64,000 bases of DNA from Paraburkholderia bannensis (GCF_014200455.1 NZ_JACHBW010000014.1:166539-230538), one strand, 5' to 3'; shown: positions 8,876 to 17,404, counted from the first letter of the stretch. The notes: generated by a model from the sequence alone, not told the origin. Program-made: numbers and translations.

Positions 8876-8885
8876 GCAAATCAGT

Positions 8886-9452
8886 TCAATTTTCGGTCTG
8901 GCCGTCTTCGCGGGGCGGTCCGCCTTGCTGTCGCCGCGCGTGCATCACTCGATCATGCTCCGCTCGCGCGGCGCTCGCCGCGTCGACCGGGTCATCACGC
9001 TGCCGCATCAGCCAGTAGACGCTGCCCAGTGCCACCAGCGCAAATGCAAGCGCCGCGATCTCGGCTGGCGCACCGGCGGGATCGAGAATGATGAATTTCC
9101 GGGCGATAGCCAGCAGCGCAACCAGAAGCACCGTTTTGACCTGCACGATGTGATCGCGACGCGCCATCACGCGCGTAATCGAATGTTTGAATTCCATCGC
9201 GATCAGCAGAGTCATGACCATACCGAAGATCGTTTGATACACCGCGTGATCCAGCGGATTCAGCGCGTCCGCAACCAGCAATGCAAGCACGGCGCGAATC
9301 AACTGCCAGAGCGACACGAGGATAATCACGGAAATCACGACACTCAGCACATGCACGACAAGCTGTTCGAATCGTTCATAAAAGCCGAGCATGTCCCACT
9401 GCAGACGCAACACATCGAGTTCCTTGCGTAGCCAGCTTCTCTTACTTTCCAT
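8886..9452 (-). CDS. PsiE-family phosphate-starvation-inducible membrane protein
   Basis: A 188-residue inner-membrane protein with four predicted hydrophobic segments (about residues 28-60, 72-90, 103-122 and 128-150). The pattern fits the PsiE family (PF06146), including KHSITRVMARRDHIVQVKTVLLVALLAIARKFII-type spacing of charged residues between helices 2 and 3. It is longer than the 136-residue E. coli protein, with an extra N-terminal stretch and a charged C-terminal tail. The ATG at 9452 was chosen because the 27-residue upstream extension is cysteine- and arginine-rich and non-conserved in style. Its molecular role is unknown. In Burkholderiales such genes often sit with stress genes, as here. 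Confidence 0.8.
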   Translation of the reverse strand: MESKRSWLRKELDVLRLQWDMLGFYERFEQLVVHVLSVVISVIILVSLWQLIRAVLALLVADALNPLDHAVYQTIFGMVMTLLIAMEFKHSITRVMARRDHIVQVKTVLLVALLAIARKFIILDPAGAPAEIAALAFALVALGSVYWLMRQRDDPVDAASAARAEHDRVMHARRQQGGPPREDGQTEN

Positions 9453-9561
9453 GATTAGACTCCCGAAAGACCGTCGCTGCGCCGCGAGCGCACCGCACGT
9501 GCATGGATTGCACATGCGCCGTGCACAGTCCATCCCACGGTCGCGGATGCTGACATATTCA

Positions 9562-9573
9562 GTTATCGATAAC
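9562..9573. promoter_or_regulatory. Perfect 12-bp palindrome upstream of the psiE-like gene
   Basis: GTTATCGATAAC is a perfect palindrome about 110 bases upstream of the psiE-like start codon. It could be a binding site for a dimeric regulator. No regulator can be assigned from sequence alone. Confidence 0.3.
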
Positions 9574-10021
9574 GGAGGTCGAACTATCTTGCGGTCCTGA
9601 CACCCGTTCCTGTCATCTGTTCGAAGAGGGACTCAGCCTGAAGCAGCAGGCCCATGCACTGTACGCCAACGAGCGCGATAGGGAATACTCCGTTTTGGCG
9701 GCGTCACAGGAATTGCGACACTACCCGCCCCACCCGGATGCGCCGCATGGGAGGCCTCGCGGACCATCAACCGCGGACACCGGCTTTGGATTCGATACGG
9801 ACTGCTCTGGAGATGGTCGGGCCCTTGTAGCCCCTTGGGCGTTTCTCCGAAGAGAAGCTTTGCGGCGCGCCTTCCCTTGATGCAGTCCGAAAAAGCGAAG
9901 CTAAGCCATACATCTCCGGATTAGCGACTAGACTTGAAACATCGTTCGTGCATCCTCACGCGGGAGGCACGGATGGACTATCCAGTCACGATTGGAACGC
10001 GCGATCAAGGGAGGCAGACCT
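9574..10021. other. Intergenic region without a convincing gene
   Basis: This stretch separates the psiE-like gene from the small-protein genes. A 61-codon open frame (9695-9880) has no recognisable features or ribosome binding site. A CTAGACTT motif occurs at 9928, about 90 bases before the next gene. I see no RNA gene or repeat. Confidence 0.5.
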
Positions 10022-10264
10022 ATGCCGAAAACCGTTCGAACCGCTGAGCAGATTCGCGACGAACTGCAGAACCGCGTGGAGAAAATCGCCGCTGACGTGC
10101 CGGGCGCTTTGCGGGTGCGCATACCCCTACCGGAGCGGCACCCACCCGACGCATCCGGGCGCAACTGGAACATGGCGCCGCGCAACGATCTCGGCGCAGA
10201 TTACGCACATCATATCCAGAAGGTGATCGAAGACATGCGCACCGAGTTCGTGCTGCCAGATTGA
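10022..10264 (+). CDS. Small hypothetical protein
   Basis: An 80-residue soluble protein, unrecognised. It begins with a short helical stretch (TAEQIRDELQNRVEKIAADV), then a proline-rich middle, and ends with a second helix (AHHIQKVIEDMRTEFVLPD). GGGAGG lies seven bases before the ATG, so the start is well supported. An upstream in-frame ATG at 9992 lacks a site. It lies in a run of small and stress-related genes reading the same way, 27 bases upstream of another small protein gene. The function is unknown. Confidence 0.6.
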   Translation: MPKTVRTAEQIRDELQNRVEKIAADVPGALRVRIPLPERHPPDASGRNWNMAPRNDLGADYAHHIQKVIEDMRTEFVLPD

Positions 10265-10291
10265 CATGTCGATACGAAACGGGAGCCGCTC

Positions 10292-10531
10292 ATGCAAACG
10301 CACGTGTTTGTGCATCGAGGCTACGAGATCGCGGTACAGCCGGGGCAGAATGCATACGGCGCGTGGCATGCGAAGGTGAGTGTGCGCCATGCCGATAGCC
10401 CCGCCGTCGAATTTCGTCCGGAGACGGTTCAGCCGGAGTGGCTTACTCAGGATGAAGCGGTCCGCGACGGCATCGAATGGGGCACGCGTTTTGTCGATCG
10501 CAAGCTGGAAGATTTGCCCAACCCAATGTGA
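10292..10531 (+). CDS. Small protein resembling the DUF6566 family
   Basis: A 79-residue protein of beta-rich appearance (HVFVHRGYEIAVQPGQ, WHAKVSVRH) ending in a helix (TQDEAVRDGIEWGTRFVDRKL). This layout resembles small DUF6566-type proteins common in Burkholderia, recognised from memory and not verified. A GGGAGCC site precedes the ATG. No catalytic residues are evident. It probably shares a transcript with the 80-residue protein upstream. Confidence 0.6.
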   Translation: MQTHVFVHRGYEIAVQPGQNAYGAWHAKVSVRHADSPAVEFRPETVQPEWLTQDEAVRDGIEWGTRFVDRKLEDLPNPM

Positions 10532-10716
10532 TGCAACCCATCAGAGAAAAACGAGCGAAAAACCGGCAAAAAAAGCAGTTTCTCGAAAGACGCCAAATTC
10601 CAGTTCACTTACGGTGCAGGGATACGTGCCGCCATTATCCTTGAGAGGTGGCCTGCGCGTGAAGCGCAGGAAAACGAAACAAAGTCGTGACGTCCTCAAA
10701 GGCAGATAGCATATTC

Positions 10717-11952
10717 ATGGTCAGGATCTATGGACGCATGCGCAGCGCCAATGGCTACGCAATACGCGACTTCCTGCATCGCTGCGACATAATGTTCGAA
10801 TGGATCGAACTGTGCAGCGATCAGGAAGCGGAGGAACTGGCGCATGTGCAGCACCTTTCCGATTCGCGCTTGCCGGTCTGCGTCTTCCACGACGGAACGC
10901 GGCTGGAATGTCCCACCATCCGGCAAATCACCGAAAAGCTCGGCTGGTTTGCGAGTCCCTCCCGTGAGGCCTACGATCTGGCGATTTACGGCGCAGGACC
11001 GGCGGGATTGAGCGCCGCGGTGTACGGTGCATCGGAGGGACTGCATACCGTACTGGTCGAGCGGTTGGCACTGGGAGGACAGGCCGGTAGCAGTTCGAAG
11101 ATCGAGAACTATCTGGGCTTTCCGCAGGGCGTGAGCGGCGCGCAGCTCGCTGAACGGGCGCGCGACCAGGCCGTCAAGTTCGGCGTCGAAATCCTGCTGG
11201 CGCGCGCAGGCGTGCACGCGGAGTTTCCGCCGGGCCAGGGCATCGTGTATCTGGAAGACGGCACGCGTATCACGGCGCGCACGTCTATCTGTGCAACGGG
11301 CGTGGCCTATCGCACGCTAGGGCTGGCAGGTGAAGAGCGCTTTCTTGGCGCGGGCCTTTATTACGGCGCCGGCGCCAGTGAGGCCGCGCTGATCCATGGC
11401 GAAAACGTCTACGTGGTGGGCGGCGGCAATTCGGCGGGACAGGCCGCCATGCATTTTTCGCAGTCCGCCAACCGCGTCTATATGCTCGTGCGTGACGCAT
11501 CGCTCAAGAATACGTTGTCCCAATACCTGGTGGATCGCATCTCATCGGCGTCGAACATTGAAGTGCGCACGTGCACCGAAGTGACCGCGCTCGCAGGTGA
11601 TGACGTGTTGCAGGAGATCTCGCTGACCGATGTGCGAACGGCACGGGAGCGCACGGAAAAAACGAATTGGCTATTCGTCTGCATTGGCGGCGTGCCACAG
11701 ACGGAATGGGCCCTGGAGGTCGGCATCGTTCGCGATGAAGCCGGCTATCTCGTAACCGGTCCCGATCTGCAGGAATATCGGGCGGACCTGAATTGGCCTC
11801 TCGAACGCGCACCGCTGCATCTGGAAACAAGTATGCCCGGCGTATTCGCAGCGGGCGACGTGCGTCACGCGTCGATCAAGCGCGTGGCGTCGGCCGTCGG
11901 CGAGGGGGCCATGGCTGTGACGCTGGTGCATCGCTATTTGAATAGCGCTTGA
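10717..11952 (+). CDS. Thioredoxin-reductase-like flavoprotein lacking the redox CxxC
   Basis: A 411-residue protein. Residues 1-75 resemble a glutaredoxin/thioredoxin-fold domain (MVRIYGRMRSANGYAIRDFL) without active cysteines. The remainder is a pyridine-nucleotide disulfide oxidoreductase fold of the thioredoxin reductase type. It has an FAD loop (IYGAGPAGLSAAVYG), the GGQAGSSSKIENYLGFP signature, an NADPH loop (VVGGGNSAGQAAMHF) and a C-terminal FAD motif (GVFAAGDVRH). Where thioredoxin reductases carry CATC the sequence reads FLGAGLYYGAG, so it cannot reduce thioredoxin in the usual way. The ATG at 10717 is preferred over a GTG 30 bases upstream because the domain begins there. It is in a stress-gene neighbourhood. 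Its substrate is unknown. Confidence 0.8.
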   Translation: MVRIYGRMRSANGYAIRDFLHRCDIMFEWIELCSDQEAEELAHVQHLSDSRLPVCVFHDGTRLECPTIRQITEKLGWFASPSREAYDLAIYGAGPAGLSAAVYGASEGLHTVLVERLALGGQAGSSSKIENYLGFPQGVSGAQLAERARDQAVKFGVEILLARAGVHAEFPPGQGIVYLEDGTRITARTSICATGVAYRTLGLAGEERFLGAGLYYGAGASEAALIHGENVYVVGGGNSAGQAAMHFSQSANRVYMLVRDASLKNTLSQYLVDRISSASNIEVRTCTEVTALAGDDVLQEISLTDVRTARERTEKTNWLFVCIGGVPQTEWALEVGIVRDEAGYLVTGPDLQEYRADLNWPLERAPLHLETSMPGVFAAGDVRHASIKRVASAVGEGAMAVTLVHRYLNSA

Positions 11953-12001
11953 GCACGAACGCAATGTTGATCCCGGCACGTCTGCGCATAGGAGCACGAT
12001 C

Positions 12002-12274
12002 ATGACCCCCGGTTGCACGCACCTGGGAGAGGCCCGCATTCTCCACACGTCCATCAACTATTGCGAGGACTGCGTGAAGCTTGGCCAGCCGTGGGTACAT
12101 TTGAGGCTGTGTCTTTCTTGCGGCCATGTCGGCTGCTGCGATTCGTCGCCCAACCGGCATGCAAGCAAACATTTTCACGCGACCGGTCATCCGCTGGTAC
12201 GTTCAATCGAACCCGGAGAAACGTGGATCTGGTGCTATCGCGACGAGATCGTAGTAGGTGAGCTTCAATCGTGA
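12002..12274 (+). CDS. UBP-type zinc finger protein
   Basis: A 90-residue protein consisting almost only of a zf-UBP domain (PF02148). Zinc ligands are visible as C5 with H7, CEDC, CLSCGHVGCCDSS and HASKHFHATGHPL. An AGGAG site precedes the ATG at normal distance. In eukaryotes the domain binds ubiquitin C-termini. Bacterial stand-alone versions are common in Burkholderia and Pseudomonas stress loci, and their function is not established. It lies 50 bases after the flavoprotein gene and probably shares its transcript. It converges with the ClpB remnant. Confidence 0.85.
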   Translation: MTPGCTHLGEARILHTSINYCEDCVKLGQPWVHLRLCLSCGHVGCCDSSPNRHASKHFHATGHPLVRSIEPGETWIWCYRDEIVVGELQS

Positions 12275-12299
12275 GTGCGACGCCCCGCACGGGCGGCGG

Positions 12300-12632
12300 C
12301 GTCGCGTTCTCAATCATCCAGGCGTCACGCACGTCGCCTCGCAACAGTGCATTGGCGAGTTGCGATTCCACCTCAAGACGGGTCTTGCGTTTGAGCATCC
12401 GCGCGCCGAACTCGGGGGCATATCCGATCTGCGCACGATGATCGCGTAACCCGTCGTCGACGCGATTGAGAAACTCCGGCACGAAATGATGCCGCAGGAT
12501 TTCCATCAACCGGTCGCGCAGTTCAGGATAGTCGAGCTGCTTCGAGTCGGACTTCATGTCGTCCTGAATCAGCTGTGAGCCGACATTGCTGGTCGCGATG
12601 ATGATCGTGTTGTTCTGGCGCCGGGTATCCAC
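12300..12632 (-). pseudogene. clpB: ClpB C-terminal remnant
   Basis: A minus-strand fragment with clear similarity to the second ATPase module of ClpB disaggregases. It includes NNTIIIATSNVGSQLIQ (sensor-1 region), MEILRHHFVPEFLNRVDD, and then GYAPEFGARMLKRKTRLEVESQLANALLRG from the C-terminal D2 small domain. About 90 residues that normally separate the last two segments are missing, and nothing upstream encodes the N-terminal domain or first ATPase. It has no plausible start site. It is a decayed gene, consistent with loss of a stress locus component next to the UBP zinc finger gene. Confidence 0.8.
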
Positions 12633-12828
12633 ATCGCAAGGATCAACCTATGCCGTGCGCAATGGCCGGTATAGCAGCCAAGCTGCATTTCCACGCGCGC
12701 CGCTCTGCTAGGATCGGCAGTCTTTAGCGGGCGCGACTCAACGAGGTGCACAAGGCACCGGGCATTCGCCCCCCGGCAACGCAATAACCCATTCAGAGAT
12801 CCATCCCGGCGGACATGCGGTTGAAGTC

Positions 12829-13281
12829 ATGATTACCATAACGACGCTACGTGGCCGCCGCCGCAATCTGCACAGGATCCGCACAATCGCGACGCTACCT
12901 CACCGGCGCCTGTCATGGCTTCTTGCTTTCGCCTTGTGGTTCGGCGCCTGCGCGCCGTTGATGTCGCATATGGTCGAGAGCCGTTTCTCCGCACCCTCGA
13001 CCGATATCTGCGGGACAAACGACGGTGCAGAGGCTGCGGGACTCGCGGCCACCCAGCCGGCTAAAGCAGACCAGGCGCTGATGAAATTCGACAGCTGCGC
13101 ATTCTGCGCGCTGCTCCATCATGCGCCGCCGCTGCCTGTCACCCTCCCTCCCTGGCAAGCGCTTAGTTTCTGGTTCAAACGTACCCGGCAACCCCGAGCC
13201 GTATGCCGCGGATACAAGCGCTTTCGCCGCCGCGCGCATCGCAGCCGAGCGCCGCCTTCCAGCGCTGCCCCGCGGGCGTAA
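12829..13281 (+). CDS. DUF2946-family protein (copy 1)
   Basis: A 150-residue protein with one N-terminal hydrophobic segment (LSWLLAFALWFGACAPLMSHM), a short extracytoplasmic region with an early cysteine, and the DUF2946 signature FDSCAFCALLHHAPPLP. The C-terminal 35 residues are arginine-rich and may be non-conserved. The domain usually occurs near copper-handling and haem-copper respiration genes. The CxxC plus histidines suggest metal binding. Two further copies lie at 16988 and 18850. This is the most divergent of the three. Confidence 0.7.
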   Translation: MITITTLRGRRRNLHRIRTIATLPHRRLSWLLAFALWFGACAPLMSHMVESRFSAPSTDICGTNDGAEAAGLAATQPAKADQALMKFDSCAFCALLHHAPPLPVTLPPWQALSFWFKRTRQPRAVCRGYKRFRRRAHRSRAPPSSAAPRA

Positions 13282-13504
13282 CGCAGGCTTCCAACGTCAC
13301 GGCGCGGCCCAGGACAACGCCGAAGACCTGCCTGCCCTACTGTGAGCCGCACACCGCGCGGCATGACGCGCAGCGCGCGCCCGCTTCCCTTCCCGCTATC
13401 GCCGACGCTCCATTGAGGGCGTCGCGTCCCCGCTCGCGTTTGCGCAGTGCGCCTCGCCAGGATGCGCACTGCGCGCGCACTCTTTTGTCTCGAAGGAGAT
13501 CGTC

Positions 13505-14914
13505 ATGGACATGCTGGGCATGTATCCAACGTTCTACGTACCCGGCATCGGCACGGCCTGGGTCATGGGCATCATCGGCGTGATACACGTCGTGGCCTCT
13601 CACACTTCCGTCGGCGCATCGTTTCTTTTTGCGCTTCTCGAAACACGCGCCTGGCGCGAGAAGAAACCCGAACTGCTCGTCTTCATCAAGCAGTACGGCA
13701 TGTTCCTGCTGGTGTTTTCCTACATCATCGGCTCGATCACGGGCCCGGGCATCTGGTACGCCATCACCGTGGCCAGCCCTCGTGGCGTTGGCGGTCTGAT
13801 CCACAACTTTGTGTGGGTCTGGGCCAGCGAGTGGGTCTACTTCACGGTCGAAGTGATCGGGGTCTACGCACTCGTCTATCTGCTCGGGAAAATCGATCCG
13901 AAAACGCATCTGAAACTGACCTGGTCCTTCGCACTGGCCTCGTGGGCAACCATGCTGCTGATCGTAGGCATCCTGTCGTTCATGATGTGGCCGGGCAACG
14001 ACCGCTGGTATCGCACCGGCTCCACCAGCGATGCGTTTTTCAACGTCAACTTCTTCGCGCAGCTTGGCACCCGCACCGGCGCGATGTTCGTGATGGCCGC
14101 GCTGGTCGGGCTGCTGGTTGCGAGCCGTCTCAAGGATGCCGCTTTGCGGCGCAGCGTCGTGCGCTTTCTCGCGCCGATCGGCCTGCTCGGCGGCCTGTTC
14201 GCCGTGCTGATGTTCCTCTACTACCTGCGCACGCTGCCCAGCAACGCCATCGTGATGCTCAACACCCATCTCCTGCCCGTGTATGCGAAGGCGATGGTGG
14301 CGGTGTTCACGGTCGCCACGCTGTGGCTTCTGTTCGCATGGTGGCGTCCGCAACAGGTTTATACCTCGCTGGCGCTGGCGATGTTCGCCTTCATCGCCGT
14401 GTTCGGTGTCTGGCCCGAGGAGCGCATGCGCGAATCGATGCGCAAGCCGTACGTGGCCGGCCAGTACATCTACGGCAACCAGGTCATCGCACGCGATGTG
14501 CCGGGCAAGGGCATCGCCTCGGAAGTGGACACCATCGCCGCTCACGGCCTGCTCAAGCTGAATCCATTCGTGCCCGCCCACCTGCGTGAGGTCACGGATG
14601 CCAACGAGCTGGAGGCCGGCAAGCTGCTCACGAAAATGGCGTGCGCCAACTGCCATTCGCTGGAACCGGGTGGCCCGTTGCGCAATCTGCCCGCCAAGCT
14701 TCACTACGCCACGGACGAAGACATGATCGCGGCCTTTCTGCGCGGGCCGCTCAAATACGGCACCCAGCCGTACATGCCTCGCATCGATCTGCCCGACGAC
14801 GAAGTGCGGGCCATCGCCCACTATCTCGCCGCCGTCGATCGTACCCGGACGGCGAATCCCCCGGGCGGCCAGCAGCCCCTGGCGGCCATTCAACCTGTTT
14901 CGATGAGGAAATAA
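13505..14914 (+). CDS. bd-superfamily oxygen reductase subunit I with C-terminal haem-c domain
   Basis: A 469-residue protein with about nine transmembrane helices followed by a class I cytochrome c domain (CANCH at residues 380-384, PYMPRI later). The membrane part aligns by eye with the first four helices of CydA. It has a helix-1 histidine (H28 or H33 in IHVVASHTSVGAS), GSITGPGIWY for GVATG in CydA, two glutamates (E109, E116) matching the CydA E99/E107 pair, and H135 in THLKLTW. The quinol-binding Q-loop of CydA is absent. This fits the OR-C type of bd-superfamily proteins, described with fused haem c. It would reduce oxygen using electrons from cytochrome c rather than quinol; this electron source is inference. 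AAGGAG precedes the ATG. Confidence 0.75.
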   Translation: MDMLGMYPTFYVPGIGTAWVMGIIGVIHVVASHTSVGASFLFALLETRAWREKKPELLVFIKQYGMFLLVFSYIIGSITGPGIWYAITVASPRGVGGLIHNFVWVWASEWVYFTVEVIGVYALVYLLGKIDPKTHLKLTWSFALASWATMLLIVGILSFMMWPGNDRWYRTGSTSDAFFNVNFFAQLGTRTGAMFVMAALVGLLVASRLKDAALRRSVVRFLAPIGLLGGLFAVLMFLYYLRTLPSNAIVMLNTHLLPVYAKAMVAVFTVATLWLLFAWWRPQQVYTSLALAMFAFIAVFGVWPEERMRESMRKPYVAGQYIYGNQVIARDVPGKGIASEVDTIAAHGLLKLNPFVPAHLREVTDANELEAGKLLTKMACANCHSLEPGGPLRNLPAKLHYATDEDMIAAFLRGPLKYGTQPYMPRIDLPDDEVRAIAHYLAAVDRTRTANPPGGQQPLAAIQPVSMRK

Positions 14915-14918
14915 GTTC

Positions 14919-16139
14919 ATGGATATCGGAACTGTCATGAACACCCTGCGCGACCCCGCCGGGGTCCCTGCGCAGCCGGTGGTGTTCCAGATCCTGATGG
15001 TGTTGACGTGGGTGCTGCACATCGCGTTCGTGCATCTGGCGCTCGGCGCCGCGGGTCTGGCGATCTTTGCGTTTCACCGGCGCAGGCACGGCCCGCACTG
15101 GGAGCGGCTGTCGCTTGCGCTGACCAAGGTCGCGAAAGTGGCCGTGTCGCTGCTGATCGTGCTGGGCGTCGGCCCGCTACTGTTTACCCAGGTGATTTAT
15201 GACCCTCAGTGGTACACGTCGAATGTGTTATCGGGGCGCTGGGCGATCGCCTTTATCTTCACGCTGATCGTCGCCTATTGCTGCTGGTTTGCGTTCTATC
15301 ACGCGAACCGCGCGGGAGCGCGCCGGTATATCGGCGTTTATGCGTGGATTGCGCTCGCGCTCTTCTGCCTCGACGGCCTCATCATGCATGCGCTGTCGTA
15401 TCAGGCCCTGCTGCCGCAGCGTTGGATGGACTGGTATGCGCCCGGCGGCGTGGTGGACACCCGCGGCGCGGCGCTGCACGCGATTCAATGGCCGCGCTAT
15501 GTCTTCATCATGGGGCTTTCGGTGCCGGGGATCGGTCTCTTTCTGATCGCCTATACGCACTACTTCGCCGTGCGCGCCGATTACGAGGCGAAGTGGCTCG
15601 ACTTCGTTCGCACGCTGGGCAGGCGGCTCGCGCGCTGGGGCTTCGCCCTGTCGATCGTACCGATGCTCGCGTGGCAGGCGGCCCTGCCCGCCGGCAGCGG
15701 CCTTTTGACCGATCCGCTCGGCTGGCTCATCGTCGCCACGCTGGCCGCGATGGCGCTCTGGATGCGCGGGGACAAGGACACGACCCACGGCTATCTGCCG
15801 CTCGCCGGCGGCGTAGCGCTGCTCGGCGCGCTGGCGATATGGCGCGAAGTGATCCGCGTGCATTATCTGCGTCCGCTCGGTTACGACGTCCAGACCTACA
15901 AGGTCCACGTGGACTGGCCGTCCACGGTGCTGTTCTTCGCGACGCTCGCCGGCATCGGCGGCCTGGTCGGGGGCTTCTATCTGCTGCTGCTCTATCGCTC
16001 GGGACGCACACAGGGCATCTACACGGCTGATCGATCCGTCTCGCGCATGGGCACTGGCGCGGTCGCGGTGCTGGGCGTCTGGATCGCTGTGTTCCTCGCC
16101 TACGGTATCGCGATTTCGGTTCGCGACACCTTCTATTGA
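14919..16139 (+). CDS. Membrane subunit II partner of the haem-c bd-type oxidase
   Basis: A 406-residue integral membrane protein with nine or so hydrophobic helices, starting 4 bases after subunit I ends. It is probably the second subunit of the same complex. The first helices show a pattern like subunit I itself (VLTWVLHIAFVHLALGAA, then LGVGPLLFTQVIYD). It may therefore be a degenerate paralogue of subunit I rather than a true CydB. It carries several helix histidines but no CxxCH. GAGG lies about ten bases before the ATG. A specific function for it is inferred from position only. Confidence 0.65.
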   Translation: MDIGTVMNTLRDPAGVPAQPVVFQILMVLTWVLHIAFVHLALGAAGLAIFAFHRRRHGPHWERLSLALTKVAKVAVSLLIVLGVGPLLFTQVIYDPQWYTSNVLSGRWAIAFIFTLIVAYCCWFAFYHANRAGARRYIGVYAWIALALFCLDGLIMHALSYQALLPQRWMDWYAPGGVVDTRGAALHAIQWPRYVFIMGLSVPGIGLFLIAYTHYFAVRADYEAKWLDFVRTLGRRLARWGFALSIVPMLAWQAALPAGSGLLTDPLGWLIVATLAAMALWMRGDKDTTHGYLPLAGGVALLGALAIWREVIRVHYLRPLGYDVQTYKVHVDWPSTVLFFATLAGIGGLVGGFYLLLLYRSGRTQGIYTADRSVSRMGTGAVAVLGVWIAVFLAYGIAISVRDTFY

Positions 16140-16168
16140 GCCGGTCCACGGCTACTGGAGTCTCTTAC

Positions 16169-16864
16169 ATGAAAACGATGCTTCGAATCATGCTCGCGCT
16201 AGTGGCTCTGCTGCAGTCGGCCGCGTATGCCCAGTCGGCTTCGAGCGCGCCCGATGCGGGCGCAGGCCAACGGCGCGCTGCAGTATGTTTCGCCTGTCAC
16301 AATGCAGACGGCGTGGCACGCATCCCCGGCGTGCCGAATCTTGCCGGGCAACAAAGCGACTATCTGGAAAGCGCGCTGCGTGCGTATCGCGACGGCAAGA
16401 CGCGCCAGAATCCGACCATGAACGCCATGGCCCAGCCATTGTCGGATCGCGATATCGCCAATATCGCGGCGTATTTCAGCCAGCAGGCGCGCGACGCGAA
16501 AGGCGGCGTGCAGACCGTGGGAGCCGTCGCACAGCCGCCGCGCGAGGCGATTGTGCCGGTGCGCGCGACCGCGGCGGACAGACCCACGGCCGCAGCGCTT
16601 GCGCCCTCCGGAGCAAATCTGCTCGCATCGGGCAAGCAGGTCTATGGCACGTCGTGTTTTGCGTGTCATGCGAGCGGTGCGGCCGGCGCGCCGAAGGTCG
16701 GCGATCGCGCCGCCTGGTCCGCGCGCATCGCGCAAGGCGATGCAACGCTGCTGCAGCACGCGCTGCACGGCTTCAACGCGATGCCCCCCAGGGGCGGATG
16801 CGCAAGCTGCTCGGACGCAGATCTTCGCGCAGCCATCGCCTACATGACCGCGCAGGCGCGATAA
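16169..16864 (+). CDS. Dihaem cytochrome c (c4-like plus c5-like domains)
   Basis: A 231-residue periplasmic protein with a signal peptide (cleavage near AYAQS). The first class I cytochrome c domain has CFACH at residues 40-44 and NLAGQ plus NPTMN of cytochrome c4. The second has CFACH at 163-167, then GAPKVGD and a MPPRGGCASCSD ending typical of cytochrome c5. The start at 16169 was chosen for its GGAG site and signal peptide. It lies 29 bases after the oxidase subunit II gene and is likely its electron donor, or a conduit from the bc1 complex. Confidence 0.88.
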   Translation: MKTMLRIMLALVALLQSAAYAQSASSAPDAGAGQRRAAVCFACHNADGVARIPGVPNLAGQQSDYLESALRAYRDGKTRQNPTMNAMAQPLSDRDIANIAAYFSQQARDAKGGVQTVGAVAQPPREAIVPVRATAADRPTAAALAPSGANLLASGKQVYGTSCFACHASGAAGAPKVGDRAAWSARIAQGDATLLQHALHGFNAMPPRGGCASCSDADLRAAIAYMTAQAR

Positions 16865-16987
16865 CGCGCGAGATTCGGGAAGGTGGCGCGCCATTGCGAC
16901 GGATTGCCGCAATGGCGCTCGATCGATCCGCGCGAAGTGCCTTACACGAGGAAGCGTCGCGTACACCTCGCAGACGATCTCCTCGCC

Positions 16988-17371
16988 ATGCGTTACCATG
17001 CGCGGATGTCGTCGTCCGCCGCCAACCGCAAACGTCTGAGTACATGGCTTGCCCTGCTTGCCATGTGGCTTGTCGTGGTGATGCCGGACGTCAGCCAGAT
17101 CGTGGCGTCGCTGCATGCACGCGAGCCGGTCGCAGAACTTTGCTCCGGCGACACTGCTTCGGTTCATGCGGGCGCCCACCCCTTGGGCAGCCTCGCGCAA
17201 TGCGGCTATTGCGATCTGCTCCATGTGCATACGCCGCTGCCCGGCGCGGCACATTCTGCGCCGCCAGCGCCGACGCGTTACGCACTAGCAGCCGCAGCCC
17301 CGTCACGTGACGTGATCGGCCGCCTCGACGGCTGGCGCCCTGACCTCGCCCGCGCCCCTCCTGTCGCCTGA
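16988..17371 (+). CDS. DUF2946-family protein (copy 2)
   Basis: About 127 residues: a basic N-terminus, a single hydrophobic helix (LSTWLALLAMWLVVVMPDVS), then AELCSG and the DUF2946 motif QCGYCDLLHVHTPLP with CxxC followed by histidines. It closely resembles copy 3 at 18850 (both share AMWLVV and CGYCDLL). The start is uncertain: ATG at 16988 or at 17006, with neither showing a strong binding site. It sits between the dihaem cytochrome and Sco genes, which supports a role in metal handling for the oxidase. Confidence 0.7.
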   Translation: MRYHARMSSSAANRKRLSTWLALLAMWLVVVMPDVSQIVASLHAREPVAELCSGDTASVHAGAHPLGSLAQCGYCDLLHVHTPLPGAAHSAPPAPTRYALAAAAPSRDVIGRLDGWRPDLARAPPVA

Positions 17372-17382
17372 GCTTCGCCAGC

Positions 17383-17404
17383 GCCCGCCTATGCGGGCCG
17401 TTTG
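17383..17404 (+). terminator. Possible terminator after DUF2946 copy 2
   Basis: A six-base perfect GC stem (GCCCGC / GCGGGC) with a CTAT loop, followed by CGTTTGT. The T-rich tail is weak. It lies 12 bases after the DUF2946 stop codon and before the Sco gene, so it may attenuate rather than end transcription. Confidence 0.4.

Noticed and set aside
13505..14914. Considered as an ordinary quinol-oxidising cytochrome bd subunit (CydA)
   Set aside because: The quinol-binding loop is missing and a CxxCH haem-c domain is fused at the C-terminus, so a standard CydA label would mislead.
13337..15022. A 561-codon minus-strand frame opposite the oxidase genes
   Set aside because: The plus strand encodes clear membrane helices and a haem-c motif; the antisense product is low-complexity His/Arg/Gln sequence.
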